41,251 nucleotides of DNA from Oscillospiraceae bacterium. GTDB lineage: Bacteria; Bacillota; Clostridia; Oscillospirales; Ruminococcaceae. The notes under the pieces are model-generated. The model was not told where the DNA came from, searched no databases, and was given only the letters and a program-made list of their open reading frames with translations. Shown one piece after another: positions 22,578-31,159 of the stretch (positions are counted from its first letter, which is position 1; every line of letters begins with the position of its first letter). Made by a program: the position numbers and the translations under genes. The stretch spans positions 1-41,251 of the forward strand of contig JAEELE010000027.1 in assembly GCA_016288755.1 (NCBI GenBank), written 5' to 3'.

Positions 22578-23996
22578 TCAGACTGCGTTTTTTTTTGCAT
22601 CCTGCTCATGCTTGGCGTCCTCCTCGTGGGAGACGGGCGCCTTGCAGATCTCGGCACCGAGCGCACGCAGCTTGCCCTGCATGTCGGCATAGCCGCGCTC
22701 GATGTGAAAGATATCCTCTATCGTCGTGATGCCGTTCGCAGCGAGACCGGCGATCATCAGTGCCGCACCTGCGCGCAGATCGCATGCCTTGACGGGCGCA
22801 CCGGTCAGCGAGCCGGTCCCCTCGATGACCGCGACCTTGCCGTCGACCTGAATATCCGCGCCCATTCTGCGCAGCTCCTCGACGTACTGGAAGCGGGCAT
22901 CGGAAACGCCCTCCTTGATGATGCTGGTACCCTCCGCCAGACAGAGCAGCGCGGAGATCTGCGGCTGCATGTCGGTCGGGAAGCCCGGATGCGGTCTGGT
23001 CTTGACATTCGCCTTGACCAGCGGTCCGTCGACGAACACGCGCACCGCGTCGTCATACTGCTCGATCTTGACGCCGATCTTCTCCATGATGTCGATGATC
23101 GACTCCAGATGCTTCGGGATGACGTTGCGCACGAGCACATCGCCCTTTGTCGCGGCGGCAGCGACCATATAGGTGCCCGCCTCGATCTGGTCCGGGATGA
23201 CCGGATAGCAGGTGCCGTGCAGATAGGGCACACCGCGAATCTTGATCGTATCGGTGCCGGCGCCCATGATATCGGCGCCCATCGAATTCAGAAAGCTCGC
23301 CAGATCGACGATATGCGGCTCCTTGGCGGCATTCTCGATGACGGTCAGACCGTCAGCCTTGACAGCCGCGAGGATCGTGTTCATCGTCGCGCCGACCGTG
23401 ACCAGATCAAAGAAGATCTGTGCGCCCCTGAGCCCGTTCGGCGTGGTGATATCGACCATGCCGCAGTCGACCTTGCAGTCTGCACCGAGACGCTTGAACG
23501 CCTTGAGATGCTGGTCGATCGGGCGGTCTCCGAGCGGACATCCGCCGGGGAGCGACACGCGGCAGTGCCCGAAGCGCCCGAGCAGCGCACCCATGAAATA
23601 GTAGGAAGCACGCATCTTGCGCGCCCACTGATAGGGCACGGTCCAGAGATTGATGCCCCGCCCGTCGATCTCGTAGCTGTTGGGAGAAATCTTCCGCACA
23701 ACGGCGCCGAGCTGTCTGAGGATCGCGATGCTGATCTCCACATCGCTGATATCGGGAACATTTTCAATGATGCAGGGCTCATCCGCGAGAATCACCGCAG
23801 GCAGAATGGCAACGACCGCATTTTTTGCGCCGCTGATATCCACTGTGCCGCGGAGAACCCGTCCGCCCTTAATGACAAACTTCTCCGGTGTTTTCACAGC
23901 CTGTTCTCCTTGTTCTGTTCTGTTCAACTTCTGTATCGGTTCCGCAGCCGCATGTTCTGTTTGTTTCTGCGGTGCGGAATGCAGCATTTCTTCCAA
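22578..23996 (-). CDS. murA: MurA, UDP-GlcNAc 1-carboxyvinyltransferase
   Basis: The 472-residue protein catalyses the first committed step of peptidoglycan synthesis, moving enolpyruvate from PEP to UDP-GlcNAc. VDISGAKNA, RASYYFMGALLGR, LPGGCPLGDRPID with the catalytic Cys (C153) and HPGFPTDMQPQ are all present. An N-terminal extension of about 38 residues, rich in Gln, Glu and Lys, precedes the conserved core, and there is a charged C-terminal tail (EEDAKHEQDAKK). The start at 23996 is 10 bases after the stop of the cyclophilin gene; a later start inside the extension cannot be ruled out. Confidence 0.95.
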   Translation of the reverse strand: MEEMLHSAPQKQTEHAAAEPIQKLNRTEQGEQAVKTPEKFVIKGGRVLRGTVDISGAKNAVVAILPAVILADEPCIIENVPDISDVEISIAILRQLGAVVRKISPNSYEIDGRGINLWTVPYQWARKMRASYYFMGALLGRFGHCRVSLPGGCPLGDRPIDQHLKAFKRLGADCKVDCGMVDITTPNGLRGAQIFFDLVTVGATMNTILAAVKADGLTVIENAAKEPHIVDLASFLNSMGADIMGAGTDTIKIRGVPYLHGTCYPVIPDQIEAGTYMVAAAATKGDVLVRNVIPKHLESIIDIMEKIGVKIEQYDDAVRVFVDGPLVKANVKTRPHPGFPTDMQPQISALLCLAEGTSIIKEGVSDARFQYVEELRRMGADIQVDGKVAVIEGTGSLTGAPVKACDLRAGAALMIAGLAANGITTIEDIFHIERGYADMQGKLRALGAEICKAPVSHEEDAKHEQDAKKNAV

Positions 23997-24006
23997 GGTG
24001 ACTCCA

Positions 24007-24786
24007 TCATCCTTCTGTATCGCTGATCCCGTCGATCTCTTCGCCCTTCCAGTTCAGCCAGTGCACGCCGCTGCCGTCATAGGTGACGAGCTCCGCCTTC
24101 TCCAGCAGAATCTGCGACTTCGGCTTATAGCTCGCGTCGACGGCGACCTTCTGCAGCTCGAGCGCGATCTCCATCCCGTCGATCACCTGCCCGAAGATCT
24201 CGTAGTTGCCGTCCAGAGAGGGCTGACCGCCGGTCTTCTCGTAGATGCGGTGCTTATAGGGGCTGTATGTCAGACCGTATTCGGAGAGCTCCTGAAAGCT
24301 GTCCTCGGTGATCTCCTCGCCGGTGACGATATAGAATTGGCTTTTGTTGAGCTTCTCATTCGGGTCAATCGCATAGGCGACCGCACCGACGGTATGCGCC
24401 AGCCGGTTCGAGATCGTCTGCGAAAAGCCGCCCTCGCCCCATGCATCCTCGCCGCCCTGCCCGTTGCCCTTGGGGTCACCGGTCTGGATGACGAAGGTGT
24501 TGACCACGCGGTGGAAAATGAGCTCATCATAAAAGCCCTGTTCGATCAGCTTTTTGAAATTTTCAACGCCCTTAGGTGCTTCCTCGGGGAAGAGCTTGAT
24601 CCTGATCTGACCGTAGTCCTTCACGGTCAGCACAGCGATCTCTTCGCCCTCGGCGGGCGCGGTATAGTTGATAATATGCTCGTCGTCGAGCGTGATCTCC
24701 TTGTGCCTGCAGCCGCTCAGAAGCGCAGCGAAAAGCACGGAGGCAGTCAGACACGCACCGACTCGCAGGAAACTATGCTTGCGCAT
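24007..24786 (-). CDS. Cyclophilin-type peptidyl-prolyl isomerase lipoprotein
   Basis: The 259-residue protein has a lipoprotein signal peptide with lipobox LLSGC, so it is anchored outside the membrane. The cyclophilin domain (about 50-220) has KLFPEEAPKGVENFKKL, FHRVVNTFVIQTGDPKG (catalytic Arg in FHR), KSQFYIVTG and IFGQVIDG. It helps fold exported proteins. The promoter is at 24833-24861. murA follows 10 bases downstream in the same transcript. Confidence 0.9.
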   Translation of the reverse strand: MRKHSFLRVGACLTASVLFAALLSGCRHKEITLDDEHIINYTAPAEGEEIAVLTVKDYGQIRIKLFPEEAPKGVENFKKLIEQGFYDELIFHRVVNTFVIQTGDPKGNGQGGEDAWGEGGFSQTISNRLAHTVGAVAYAIDPNEKLNKSQFYIVTGEEITEDSFQELSEYGLTYSPYKHRIYEKTGGQPSLDGNYEIFGQVIDGMEIALELQKVAVDASYKPKSQILLEKAELVTYDGSGVHWLNWKGEEIDGISDTEG

Positions 24787-24832
24787 CGGGATTCTCCTTC
24801 TATGGAAAGGGTGCCCACACGGGCTTCACTCT

Positions 24833-24861
24833 ATATTATAGCACAGTCTTCATGATTTGGC
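24833..24861 (-). promoter_or_regulatory. Promoter of the cyclophilin-murA transcript
   Basis: Minus strand TTGCCA (24861-24856), 17 bases, TATAAT (24838-24833) with an upstream TG. Confidence 0.82.
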
Positions 24862-24934
24862 AAGCGAAATTTCATGTTTCTGTAATCTTTTTCCAAGAAA
24901 CCGTCCCCCGCACAGATCAAAACTATCCGATTCT

Positions 24935-25735
24935 TCAAGGAACGGCAGAAATCTCGACCGATTCGATCCGGATATCCTCCAGCGGCACATGATTTTCGCT
25001 GTCCGAGGAGACGGCGGCAGAGGTGATCGCGTCGAGCACGTCTGAGCCGTCAGTCAGCTGCCCGAACACCGTCATCTGCTGGGAATAGTTGGGAATCCCG
25101 CCCTTTTCGATGAACGCATCGGCGACGGCGGAGAGTGTCTCATTGGAGCGGAGCCCCTCCTGCATCTCGGCATCCATCTCGACGGTATCGACCACGAGAA
25201 AACGCGAGCCGGTGTAATACTGCTGTTTTCCCGTCAGTGTGCGGAAAAAGCCCGCATCCGCAGCGGTCGTGACCGCACAGAGCGCACCTCTGAGCGGCCA
25301 GAGCTTCGGGGAAAGCTCGCGGTCCACATGCTCCGCTGCACTGTCCGCATCCGAACTGAGGCTGCCGTCGGCATTCGGCGCGCCGCCCTCGAAGAAAATG
25401 CCGGGCTCCACGCGGAAAATATAGGTTCCGTCGTAATAGCCGCTCTCTGCGAGCTGCTTGAAGTTCTCAACGGTCTTGGGGCACTGCTCGGGATAGAGCA
25501 CGAAGGTCAGGTCGCCCATTGTCGTGTGCATGATGCAGGTCGGCTGCCCGCTCTGCGGCGCATCCAGCTGGATGACCGCGATCTCGGCGGGGTCCAGAAC
25601 GGCAGAATAGCGGCTGGTCAGACCGTACCAGCCGGAGACGAGCAGCGACGCGACAAGCGTAAAGGCAAAGCAGAGCGACAGACCCTTGACGAGCCGTGCG
25701 CGCTGCGGAGACAGACCGTTTCCTGAGAGCTTCAT
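24935..25735 (-). CDS. Second cyclophilin-like protein, membrane-anchored
   Basis: The 266-residue protein has an N-terminal membrane segment (LCFAFTLVASLLVSGWYGL, about 20-40) without a lipobox. Its cyclophilin domain has YPEQCPKTVENFKQLAESGYYDG and IFRVEPGIFFEGGAP, where FHR is replaced by IFR-VE, then MTVFGQLTDGSDV. Although the catalytic Arg may be kept, other active-site residues differ, so it may be a weak isomerase or a binding protein. AAAGGAAG lies 8 bases before the ATG at 25735; an extended -10 (TGGTATAAT) lies at 25776-25781. It neighbours the lipoprotein isomerase but is a separate transcript. Confidence 0.82.
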   Translation of the reverse strand: MKLSGNGLSPQRARLVKGLSLCFAFTLVASLLVSGWYGLTSRYSAVLDPAEIAVIQLDAPQSGQPTCIMHTTMGDLTFVLYPEQCPKTVENFKQLAESGYYDGTYIFRVEPGIFFEGGAPNADGSLSSDADSAAEHVDRELSPKLWPLRGALCAVTTAADAGFFRTLTGKQQYYTGSRFLVVDTVEMDAEMQEGLRSNETLSAVADAFIEKGGIPNYSQQMTVFGQLTDGSDVLDAITSAAVSSDSENHVPLEDIRIESVEISAVP

Positions 25736-25775
25736 GCGGGTTACTTCCTTTGTTAGTATGGGATCCTTCTGCCTT

Positions 25776-25781
25776 ATTATA
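25776..25781 (-). promoter_or_regulatory. Extended -10 promoter of the membrane-anchored cyclophilin
   Basis: Minus strand TATAAT preceded by TGG. The -35 region (TTGCTT, 18-base spacing) is weak. Confidence 0.65.
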
Positions 25782-26124
25782 CCACATAGCTCAGAAAAAA
25801 GCAAGCCCGGGCGCGGAGCCCGCGCTGGCGATTTCCTCCGGGTACATTTTCGCGGAGCCTCCCAATTTTCGCAATGTACGGCGCTGAAGCGCCTTCCTGG
25901 GGCTTGATACTCCCAATGATTCACGCAATCAGCAGCAGAACCGACAGGCGCACAAGGGGTTTGGGGTGCCATGCTCCATTCAAAAACATCCGCGCAGCGG
26001 ACACCGCCATTATTCTTTATCCACTATTCTTTATCCTTTATTCTTCCCCCCTTCTCCCTCCTGCCTGACTTTAGCAGCAGAAGTAACGGTAACGGAACTT
26101 CTCATTTCTCCCTCCCCTCCCCAC
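25782..26124. other. Gene-free stretch with inverted repeats
   Basis: No convincing coding frame is seen. GTACATT (25842-25848) pairs with AATGTAC (25873-25879), directly followed by the palindrome GGCGCTGAAGCGCC (25880-25893); the 25805-25830 part is GC-rich and self-complementary. The right half (26010-26070) is a pyrimidine-rich tract with ATTCTTTATC repeated. A structured RNA or decayed gene is possible; no family recognised. Confidence 0.45.
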
Positions 26125-26153
26125 TTGCTTTTCTGAGGGATTTCCGTTATAAT
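26125..26153 (+). promoter_or_regulatory. Rightward promoter upstream of the ECF sigma operon
   Basis: TTGCTT (26125-26130), 17 bases, TATAAT (26148-26153). Transcription from near 26160 would give a leader of about 275 nt before the sigma factor and would run antisense to the small RNA at 26166-26251. Confidence 0.7.
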
Positions 26154-26165
26154 AGAGGTAACAGG

Positions 26166-26251
26166 GCAAAAAGAATACCGCCCCTTCGAGAACGGGCGGT
26201 TTGAATTGAGGGGATGAATTCAATTTTGAGAGGGTTCTTGAATTCAGGTTC
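26166..26251 (-). ncRNA. Candidate small RNA, about 86 nt
   Basis: Read on the minus strand, a near-consensus promoter (TTGCAA at 26286-26281, 17 bases, TATAAT at 26263-26258, with TG before it) is followed by a non-coding stretch with a 9-bp stem (TGAATTCAA at 26215-26223 with TTGAATTCA at 26238-26246). A terminator stem follows (ACCGCCC with GGGCGGT, 26177-26200) and then ATTCTTTTT. Promoter and terminator are only about 90 bases apart and no frame is present, so a small RNA is the simplest reading. No known family recognised. Confidence 0.6.
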
Positions 26252-26257
26252 ATTCCG

Positions 26258-26286
26258 ATTATAGCACAGAACCGCGGAAATTGCAA
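26258..26286 (-). promoter_or_regulatory. Promoter of the candidate small RNA
   Basis: Minus strand TTGCAA (26286-26281), 17 bases, TATAAT (26263-26258), extended by TGC. It faces the promoter at 26125-26153. Confidence 0.75.
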
Positions 26287-26436
26287 TACCTCAAACCGAT
26301 TTTCTACAGTTATCCCATAAACAGAAGATTGAATTTGTGCAATATGTACAAAGATGCCGTCAGGAATAAGGAAAAGCACTTCCCGAATTCGTATCAGAAT
26401 CAGAAAGCAGCTTTCCGACCGCAAAGGAGTACCGTT

Positions 26437-26982
26437 ATGGAGCATGGCGAAGACAGCTACCGCCGCTTCCTTGAGGGCGATGAATCCGCCTTCACCGAGC
26501 TGGTCGAGGTCTACCGCGACCCGGTGACCTTCTTCATTCAGCGCTATGTGCACGATCTGTGCACCGCCGAGGATATCGCGATGGATGTGTTCATGCAGCT
26601 TGTGCTGCACCCGAAGCGATACCGGTTCGACACACCGCTCAAATCATATCTGCTGATGATGGCGCGCAGCCGCGCGATCGACTGGCTGCGGCAGCAAAAG
26701 CGCAGACCGACCGTTCCGCTCGAGGACGCCGAGGGCTGGCTCGCCGACGCGCAGTCGCTGGAGGAGACCGTTCTGCAGAATGAGCGTGCGCGCGCGCTGC
26801 ACAAAGCGCTCAGCACGCTCCCCGAGGATCAGCAGACCGCGGTGCATCTGATCTATTTTGAACAGTGCTCCTATGCAGACGCCGCGAAAATCATGAAGAA
26901 AACGGCAAAGCAGGTCGACAATCTGCTCTATCGCGCCAAAAAGACGCTGCGGGAGCAGATCGGAGAGGAGGTTGCAGTATGA
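26437..26982 (+). CDS. ECF-type RNA polymerase sigma factor
   Basis: The 181-residue protein has sigma region 2 (AEDIAMDVFMQLV, then KSYLLMMARSRAIDWLRQQKR) and region 4 (ALSTLPEDQQTAVHLIYFEQCSYADAAKIM, then VDNLLYRAKKTLRE). The length is typical for an ECF sigma factor. AAAGGAGT lies just before the ATG at 26437. It overlaps the next gene by 4 bases (ATGA), the usual coupling with an anti-sigma or sensor partner. The genes it controls cannot be read from here. Confidence 0.93.
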   Translation: MEHGEDSYRRFLEGDESAFTELVEVYRDPVTFFIQRYVHDLCTAEDIAMDVFMQLVLHPKRYRFDTPLKSYLLMMARSRAIDWLRQQKRRPTVPLEDAEGWLADAQSLEETVLQNERARALHKALSTLPEDQQTAVHLIYFEQCSYADAAKIMKKTAKQVDNLLYRAKKTLREQIGEEVAV

Positions 26983-27608
26983 GACTTTCCAATGAAGAAT
27001 TTGCAGCGGAGGTGCTGCGGCGCAGTGCACAGCAGCAGCGCGCAGACCGCGTCCGCAGGAGACGCATTCTCATGACGGTCGGATCGGCGGCGGCATGTCT
27101 GGTGCTCGTGATCGGCATTTCCGTCCGCGGACAGATCCAGAAAAACGCTGCGCCGCGCGTTCAGACGGACAATGCCGACCGCCCCGCGGCAAACGAAGGC
27201 TGCGCCGCGGAGCAGTCGCCGAAAATGGAAGAGCAGCGCAAGGGTGAGGAGAACCTTTCCTACAATCATACCAAGCGCGAAGAAGCCCTGCATTCCGGCA
27301 TTGTGCTCTCGGCGGAGCAGACCGAATTCGATCTGGCAGAGAACCCGCAGATCACGGTCACGGTCGAAAATCCCGGCACAGCAGCCGTCACGGTCTCGGC
27401 ACACGATTTCATGTTCGAGCAGGCGGAGCAGCATTTTGTGCTTCCGGATGACGCCGAAGCAGACAGCATCACGCTCGCGCCCGGAGAGAGCGGCAGGCTC
27501 ACGCTGACACCGGCAGATTATATCGGTGATCTGCGCGGCGATCTGCGCGGCGGGTTCACGTTGGTCTATGTCCCCGGCGGTGCGAAGCTGACACTCACAT
27601 TCAAATGA
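26979..27608 (+). CDS. Membrane protein, putative anti-sigma partner
   Basis: The 209-residue protein has a short cytoplasmic part (MRLSNEEFAAEVLRRS, basic RRRR), one membrane helix (LMTVGSAAACLVLVIGIS, about 31-48) and an outside domain. The outside domain (about 105-209) has a beta-sandwich look: ITVTVENPGTAAVTVS and GESGRLTLTPADY. Translational coupling to the sigma factor suggests an anti-sigma or signal-sensing role. The cytoplasmic part is shorter than a classic zinc anti-sigma domain and has no HxxxCxxC motif. Confidence 0.7.
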   Translation: MRLSNEEFAAEVLRRSAQQQRADRVRRRRILMTVGSAAACLVLVIGISVRGQIQKNAAPRVQTDNADRPAANEGCAAEQSPKMEEQRKGEENLSYNHTKREEALHSGIVLSAEQTEFDLAENPQITVTVENPGTAAVTVSAHDFMFEQAEQHFVLPDDAEADSITLAPGESGRLTLTPADYIGDLRGDLRGGFTLVYVPGGAKLTLTFK

Positions 27609-27658
27609 GAAGAGTCAAGTCAGGAGTCAGCAGTTCTGAGCTGCGGAGGTGAAACGAT

Positions 27659-27937
27659 ATGAAAAAACGCATCATGACCGGTATCATCATTGCCGTTCTT
27701 CTTGTCTTGTTCCTGCCTGTTCAAAAAAGAACATACGAAGACGGCGGCACAAGAGACTATTGCGCGCTCACTTACAGAATCGTCGTGTGGAATAAGCAGA
27801 TGATCAGACAAAATAAAAACGGTTCCGGCAGAGAACCTTACACATACCATGAAACTTCCGTTTTCTGGATTCCGGACAATTTCAAGAGTATCGATGAGCT
27901 TTGGAACATCGAACGCGAAAAATCTGACCGGTTCTGA
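27659..27937 (+). CDS. Small membrane-anchored protein of unknown function
   Basis: The 92-residue protein has an N-terminal helix (IMTGIIIAVLLVLFLPV) and an exported part containing YEDGGTRDYCALTYRIVVW. Similar small proteins with a DGGT-x-Y-x-A-L-x-Y motif occur in many Clostridia, function unknown. GAGGTGAAACGAT precedes the ATG. It sits 50 bases after the anti-sigma candidate and may share its transcript. Confidence 0.75.
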   Translation: MKKRIMTGIIIAVLLVLFLPVQKRTYEDGGTRDYCALTYRIVVWNKQMIRQNKNGSGREPYTYHETSVFWIPDNFKSIDELWNIEREKSDRF

Positions 27938-27965
27938 AACGGAAGCTGCCGAAAGGATGATTTTG

Positions 27966-29243
27966 ATGAAGAAAACGAAACGCTTGGCGGCGGCATTGGC
28001 TTTGCTGCTGCTCACAGGCTGCGGGCAGGCAGACCCCGACAAGCCGGTCTCGGCACAGCCGATCAGCCTCTCCGGAAACCTGACAGAAACGCTCACCCCA
28101 CAGGCGGTGCAGACCCATACGCCCGACGACGCCTTCCGGGACGCACATGCGCAGTTCGCGCTCGGGCTGCTGCTGCGCACCGCGGCGCAGAGCAGCGGCG
28201 AGAACCTGCTGATCTCGCCCTATTCGGTCATGCAGGCACTGGGCATGACCGCCAACGGCGCCGCCGGCGACACGCGCACCTGCATGGAGCAGACAATGGG
28301 CGGGCTGCCGGTCGACCGGCTCAATGCGTATCTCTCGGCTTGGCGGCAAAATCAGCCCAACACCGCCGGCTGTCTTCTGTCGACCGCCAATTCGGTCTGG
28401 TACCGCAGGGATTTCAGCGTCAAGCCGGAGTTTTTGCAGCAGACCGCCGACTATTACGACGCCGGTGCGTTTCTGCGCGATTTCAGCGACCCGCAGACCT
28501 GCACCGATGTCAACCAATGGATCGACAACCGCACGATGCACATGATCCCGAAGATGCTCGACAGCATCAGCCCGGACACTGTGATGCTGCTGGTCAACGC
28601 CGTCTCGTTCGACGCAAAATGGAGCGGAAAATATGAGAAGGACAGCATCAGCGCACGGACCTTCCATGCCGCGGACGGTACAGAGCAGACCGCGCAGATG
28701 ATGTATTCCGATGAGCACGGCTTGCTCTCGGACGACGGTGCGGTCGGCTTCATGCGCCCCTATTACGGCGGGCGGTACTATTTCGCGGCGCTGCTGCCCG
28801 ATGAGAACAGCTCCGTTGAGGACTATCTCGCGGGCATGACCGCAGAGCGCCTCAGAGACGTCTTCCGCTCGGCGGATTTCAGCCGGAAGGTCGAGGCGGG
28901 TCTGCCGCAGTTCTCCTGCGAATACGGCACCGACCTCAGGAAAACGCTCAGCGACATGGGCATGGCGCTTGCCTGTACGCCGGCAGCCGATTTCAGCGCC
29001 ATGACAGACAGTGCCGAGCCGGTCAGCATCAGCAAGGTGCTGCACAAGGCGCGGATCGAGGTCAACGAAGCGGGCACGAAGGCAGCCGCCTCGACGGTCG
29101 TCGTCATCACAAAGTCTGCGCCCGCAGTCTCCGATGCGGAGCCGGTGCGCGTCATTCTCGACCGCCCGTTTCTCTTCGCGATTTACGACAGCGAATACGG
29201 GCTGCCGGTCTTCCTCGGCGTGCTCAATTCCGTGACCGCATAA
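27966..29243 (+). CDS. Serpin-family protease inhibitor lipoprotein
   Basis: The 425-residue protein has a lipobox (LLLLTGC, Cys near residue 19). The serpin fold follows: ENLLISPYSVMQALGMTANGA, TANSVWYR, INQ-like VNQWIDNRT, LLVNAVSFDAKW, then the hinge of the reactive loop EVNEAGTKAAASTVVVI, and RPFLFAIYDSEYGLPVFLGV at the end. The small-residue hinge (TKAAAST) predicts an inhibitory serpin. The target bond should lie shortly after VVVITKSAP. The start at 27966 has AAAGGA upstream; an ATG three codons earlier is also possible. A papain-like peptidase gene 2.7 kb to the right may be a physiological partner or protected enzyme. Confidence 0.92.
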   Translation: MKKTKRLAAALALLLLTGCGQADPDKPVSAQPISLSGNLTETLTPQAVQTHTPDDAFRDAHAQFALGLLLRTAAQSSGENLLISPYSVMQALGMTANGAAGDTRTCMEQTMGGLPVDRLNAYLSAWRQNQPNTAGCLLSTANSVWYRRDFSVKPEFLQQTADYYDAGAFLRDFSDPQTCTDVNQWIDNRTMHMIPKMLDSISPDTVMLLVNAVSFDAKWSGKYEKDSISARTFHAADGTEQTAQMMYSDEHGLLSDDGAVGFMRPYYGGRYYFAALLPDENSSVEDYLAGMTAERLRDVFRSADFSRKVEAGLPQFSCEYGTDLRKTLSDMGMALACTPAADFSAMTDSAEPVSISKVLHKARIEVNEAGTKAAASTVVVITKSAPAVSDAEPVRVILDRPFLFAIYDSEYGLPVFLGVLNSVTA

Positions 29244-29258
29244 GCGCCGATCTGCGCA

Positions 29259-29296
29259 AAGCCCCCGGACGTGATGCTCCGGGGGCTTGTTTTGTT
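29259..29296. terminator. Bidirectional terminator between serpin and MATE genes
   Basis: AAGCCCCCGGA (29259-29269) pairs perfectly with TCCGGGGGCTT (29278-29288), followed by GTTTTGTT on the plus strand. It serves the two convergent genes. Confidence 0.88.
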
Positions 29297-31035
29297 CAGA
29301 TGGTCAGCGTGAGATTGTTCATGCCGAGCGAATAGAAGTATTTGGTCTCGCGCACCAGATGCATCACGCGGGAGATGCCGATGTGCGCCCCGGGCTCGTC
29401 CTGTGCCTGCATCTCCATGTATCTGACCGGGTCGAATTTCTGACAGTTGTCACGGAAGCGCAGCACCGTGCCGTCTCCGCCGATCATGATTCGGACATCA
29501 ATGCTGTTGTCGCGCTCCGGACGGAAGCCGTGTGCGATGATGTTCTCCGCCATTTCCCGCACACAGAGCGCGATCATCGCGCAGACCTTCGGGGGCAGCC
29601 CCTCCGACGCGCAGAACACCGACGCCGCCTCGGCAACGCCCTGCACCTGTGCAGGCTCGGTCACCGAGAGCTCAAGACAGTGCTCCTCGCCGGTTCCGAA
29701 ATCGCGGCGCAGCAGCATGAAGCACCCGCGGCGCAGCGGTCGGCGCAGCAGCACGATCAGACAGATCAGCAGGAGCGTCAGCAGCTCACCGGCTGGATAG
29801 CCCATCCAGATGCCGCTGACCCCGAACATCCGGCTGAGGACAAAAGCCGCGAGCGCGATCAGCACGAAATTCTGCATCACCGAAATCATCAGCGACACCG
29901 CGACCTGCCCGACGCCCTGATAGAAGTTTTTGAAGCCGGTGTTGAGCGAGCAGGGCACCAACGAGAGTACAAAGATCCGCAGACCGGTCACGGCGAGCCC
30001 CTTTGCAGCGGGGTTCTCGAGGAACATCGTCACGAGCGGGTCTGCCGCGAGCAGCACAATGCCCGTCACCAGCCCGCAGAGCACGATTCCCATGCGCACC
30101 ATGATCTTCATGAGCTCGTGCAGGGAGGCGCGGTCACGGTCGCCGTAGAACATCGACGCGAGCGTCAGCGTGACCGACGCAATGCCCGAGCTGAACGCAT
30201 AGCAGAGGTTGCCGACCGTCGAGATCACCGAAAACGCGGCGACTGCCAGATTGCCGCCGACCGAGAGCAGGAGCTTGTTGAGCACGAAGGTCAGCAGCAC
30301 GAGGCTGACCTGATTGACGAGTGTGGGCACGCCGTGCTGGAGCAGGCGGATCGCCGTGCTGATGCGGACCGATTTCGGACGCAGCTTGAAGATGCAGTCC
30401 TTGCGGAAGAAATAGGGAATGCCGACCGCGAAGGCGATGTAATAGCTTGCCGAGGAGGCAAGCCCCATTCCGAACGTGCCCTGATGCACGACCAGCACAT
30501 TGAGCAGATTCAGCGTGATGTTGCTGCCGATCAGCGCGAGCACCGCCTTGACCAGCCGGGAGCGGATGCCGGACATCTGCATATACGGCACCATAATCTG
30601 TGCCGCAATGAAGCCCGGCGCACCGACGATAAAACCGCGCAGATAGTCGCGCGTGAGCCCGAACACGGGATTCTGCGGGGAATTCTCCCCCGCGCCCAGC
30701 AGCGTGCAGATCGGGTCGGTGAGCAGCAGCACAAGGATCACGCCGATCACCGAGACGGACGCCGCCATCACGATCGAGACCGTGAAGCAGGCGTTTGCGC
30801 GCTGCTTGTCGCCGCGCCCGAGCGCCTTTCCGCACATCACCTGAATGCCGGCTGCCAGCATGCTGCCGAAAGCCGCAAACACCAGCAGGACCGGCGACGC
30901 CAGACCGTATGCCGTCATGGAATCGACGCCGAGAAAGCGCCCGATCATGATGCTGTCGACCAGCATGCACAGCGTAACGGTCATTGCCGAGAGGATCTGC
31001 GTCACCAGCATCCTGCCGAACAGTTTTTTGATCAT
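29296..31035 (-). CDS. MATE efflux transporter fused to an HATPase domain
   Basis: Residues 1 to about 450 form a 12-helix MATE transporter (MLVDSIMIGRFLG, MLAAGIQVMCGKALGRGD, LVNQVSLVLLTFVLNKLL, GYPAGELLTLLLI). Residues about 455-579 are a cytoplasmic GHKL/HATPase domain similar to RsbW-type serine kinases: the N-box is CVREMAENIIAHGF, the next box VLRFRDNCQKFDP, and GAHIGIS the glycine loop. The D-x-G motif is DNC here. Typical MATE proteins end near 450. The ATPase part could couple export to phosphorylation or bind a regulator. The promoter is at 31093-31121. The start at 31035 is the first Met before the first helix. Confidence 0.87.
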   Translation of the reverse strand: MIKKLFGRMLVTQILSAMTVTLCMLVDSIMIGRFLGVDSMTAYGLASPVLLVFAAFGSMLAAGIQVMCGKALGRGDKQRANACFTVSIVMAASVSVIGVILVLLLTDPICTLLGAGENSPQNPVFGLTRDYLRGFIVGAPGFIAAQIMVPYMQMSGIRSRLVKAVLALIGSNITLNLLNVLVVHQGTFGMGLASSASYYIAFAVGIPYFFRKDCIFKLRPKSVRISTAIRLLQHGVPTLVNQVSLVLLTFVLNKLLLSVGGNLAVAAFSVISTVGNLCYAFSSGIASVTLTLASMFYGDRDRASLHELMKIMVRMGIVLCGLVTGIVLLAADPLVTMFLENPAAKGLAVTGLRIFVLSLVPCSLNTGFKNFYQGVGQVAVSLMISVMQNFVLIALAAFVLSRMFGVSGIWMGYPAGELLTLLLICLIVLLRRPLRRGCFMLLRRDFGTGEEHCLELSVTEPAQVQGVAEAASVFCASEGLPPKVCAMIALCVREMAENIIAHGFRPERDNSIDVRIMIGGDGTVLRFRDNCQKFDPVRYMEMQAQDEPGAHIGISRVMHLVRETKYFYSLGMNNLTLTI

Positions 31036-31092
31036 AGGATGATGAACCTTCCTGATGTTGATGGAAGCTGCGCTTTCATGCGCATCATTTTT

Positions 31093-31121
31093 ATTATACC
31101 ATGAATCGCGCAGGATTTCAA
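31093..31121 (-). promoter_or_regulatory. Promoter of the MATE-HATPase gene
   Basis: Minus strand TTGAAA (31121-31116), 17 bases, TATAAT (31098-31093), extended by TGG. Confidence 0.85.
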
Positions 31122-31159
31122 TATCTTCACCAAGAGTTTCAGAGAAATCTCATAATCGG

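Noticed and set aside
22551-24026. 491-codon plus-strand frame opposite murA
   Set aside because: murA is unambiguous on the minus strand.
29287-31104. 605-codon plus-strand frame opposite the MATE gene
   Set aside because: His/Gln/Arg-rich shadow of a hydrophobic membrane protein.
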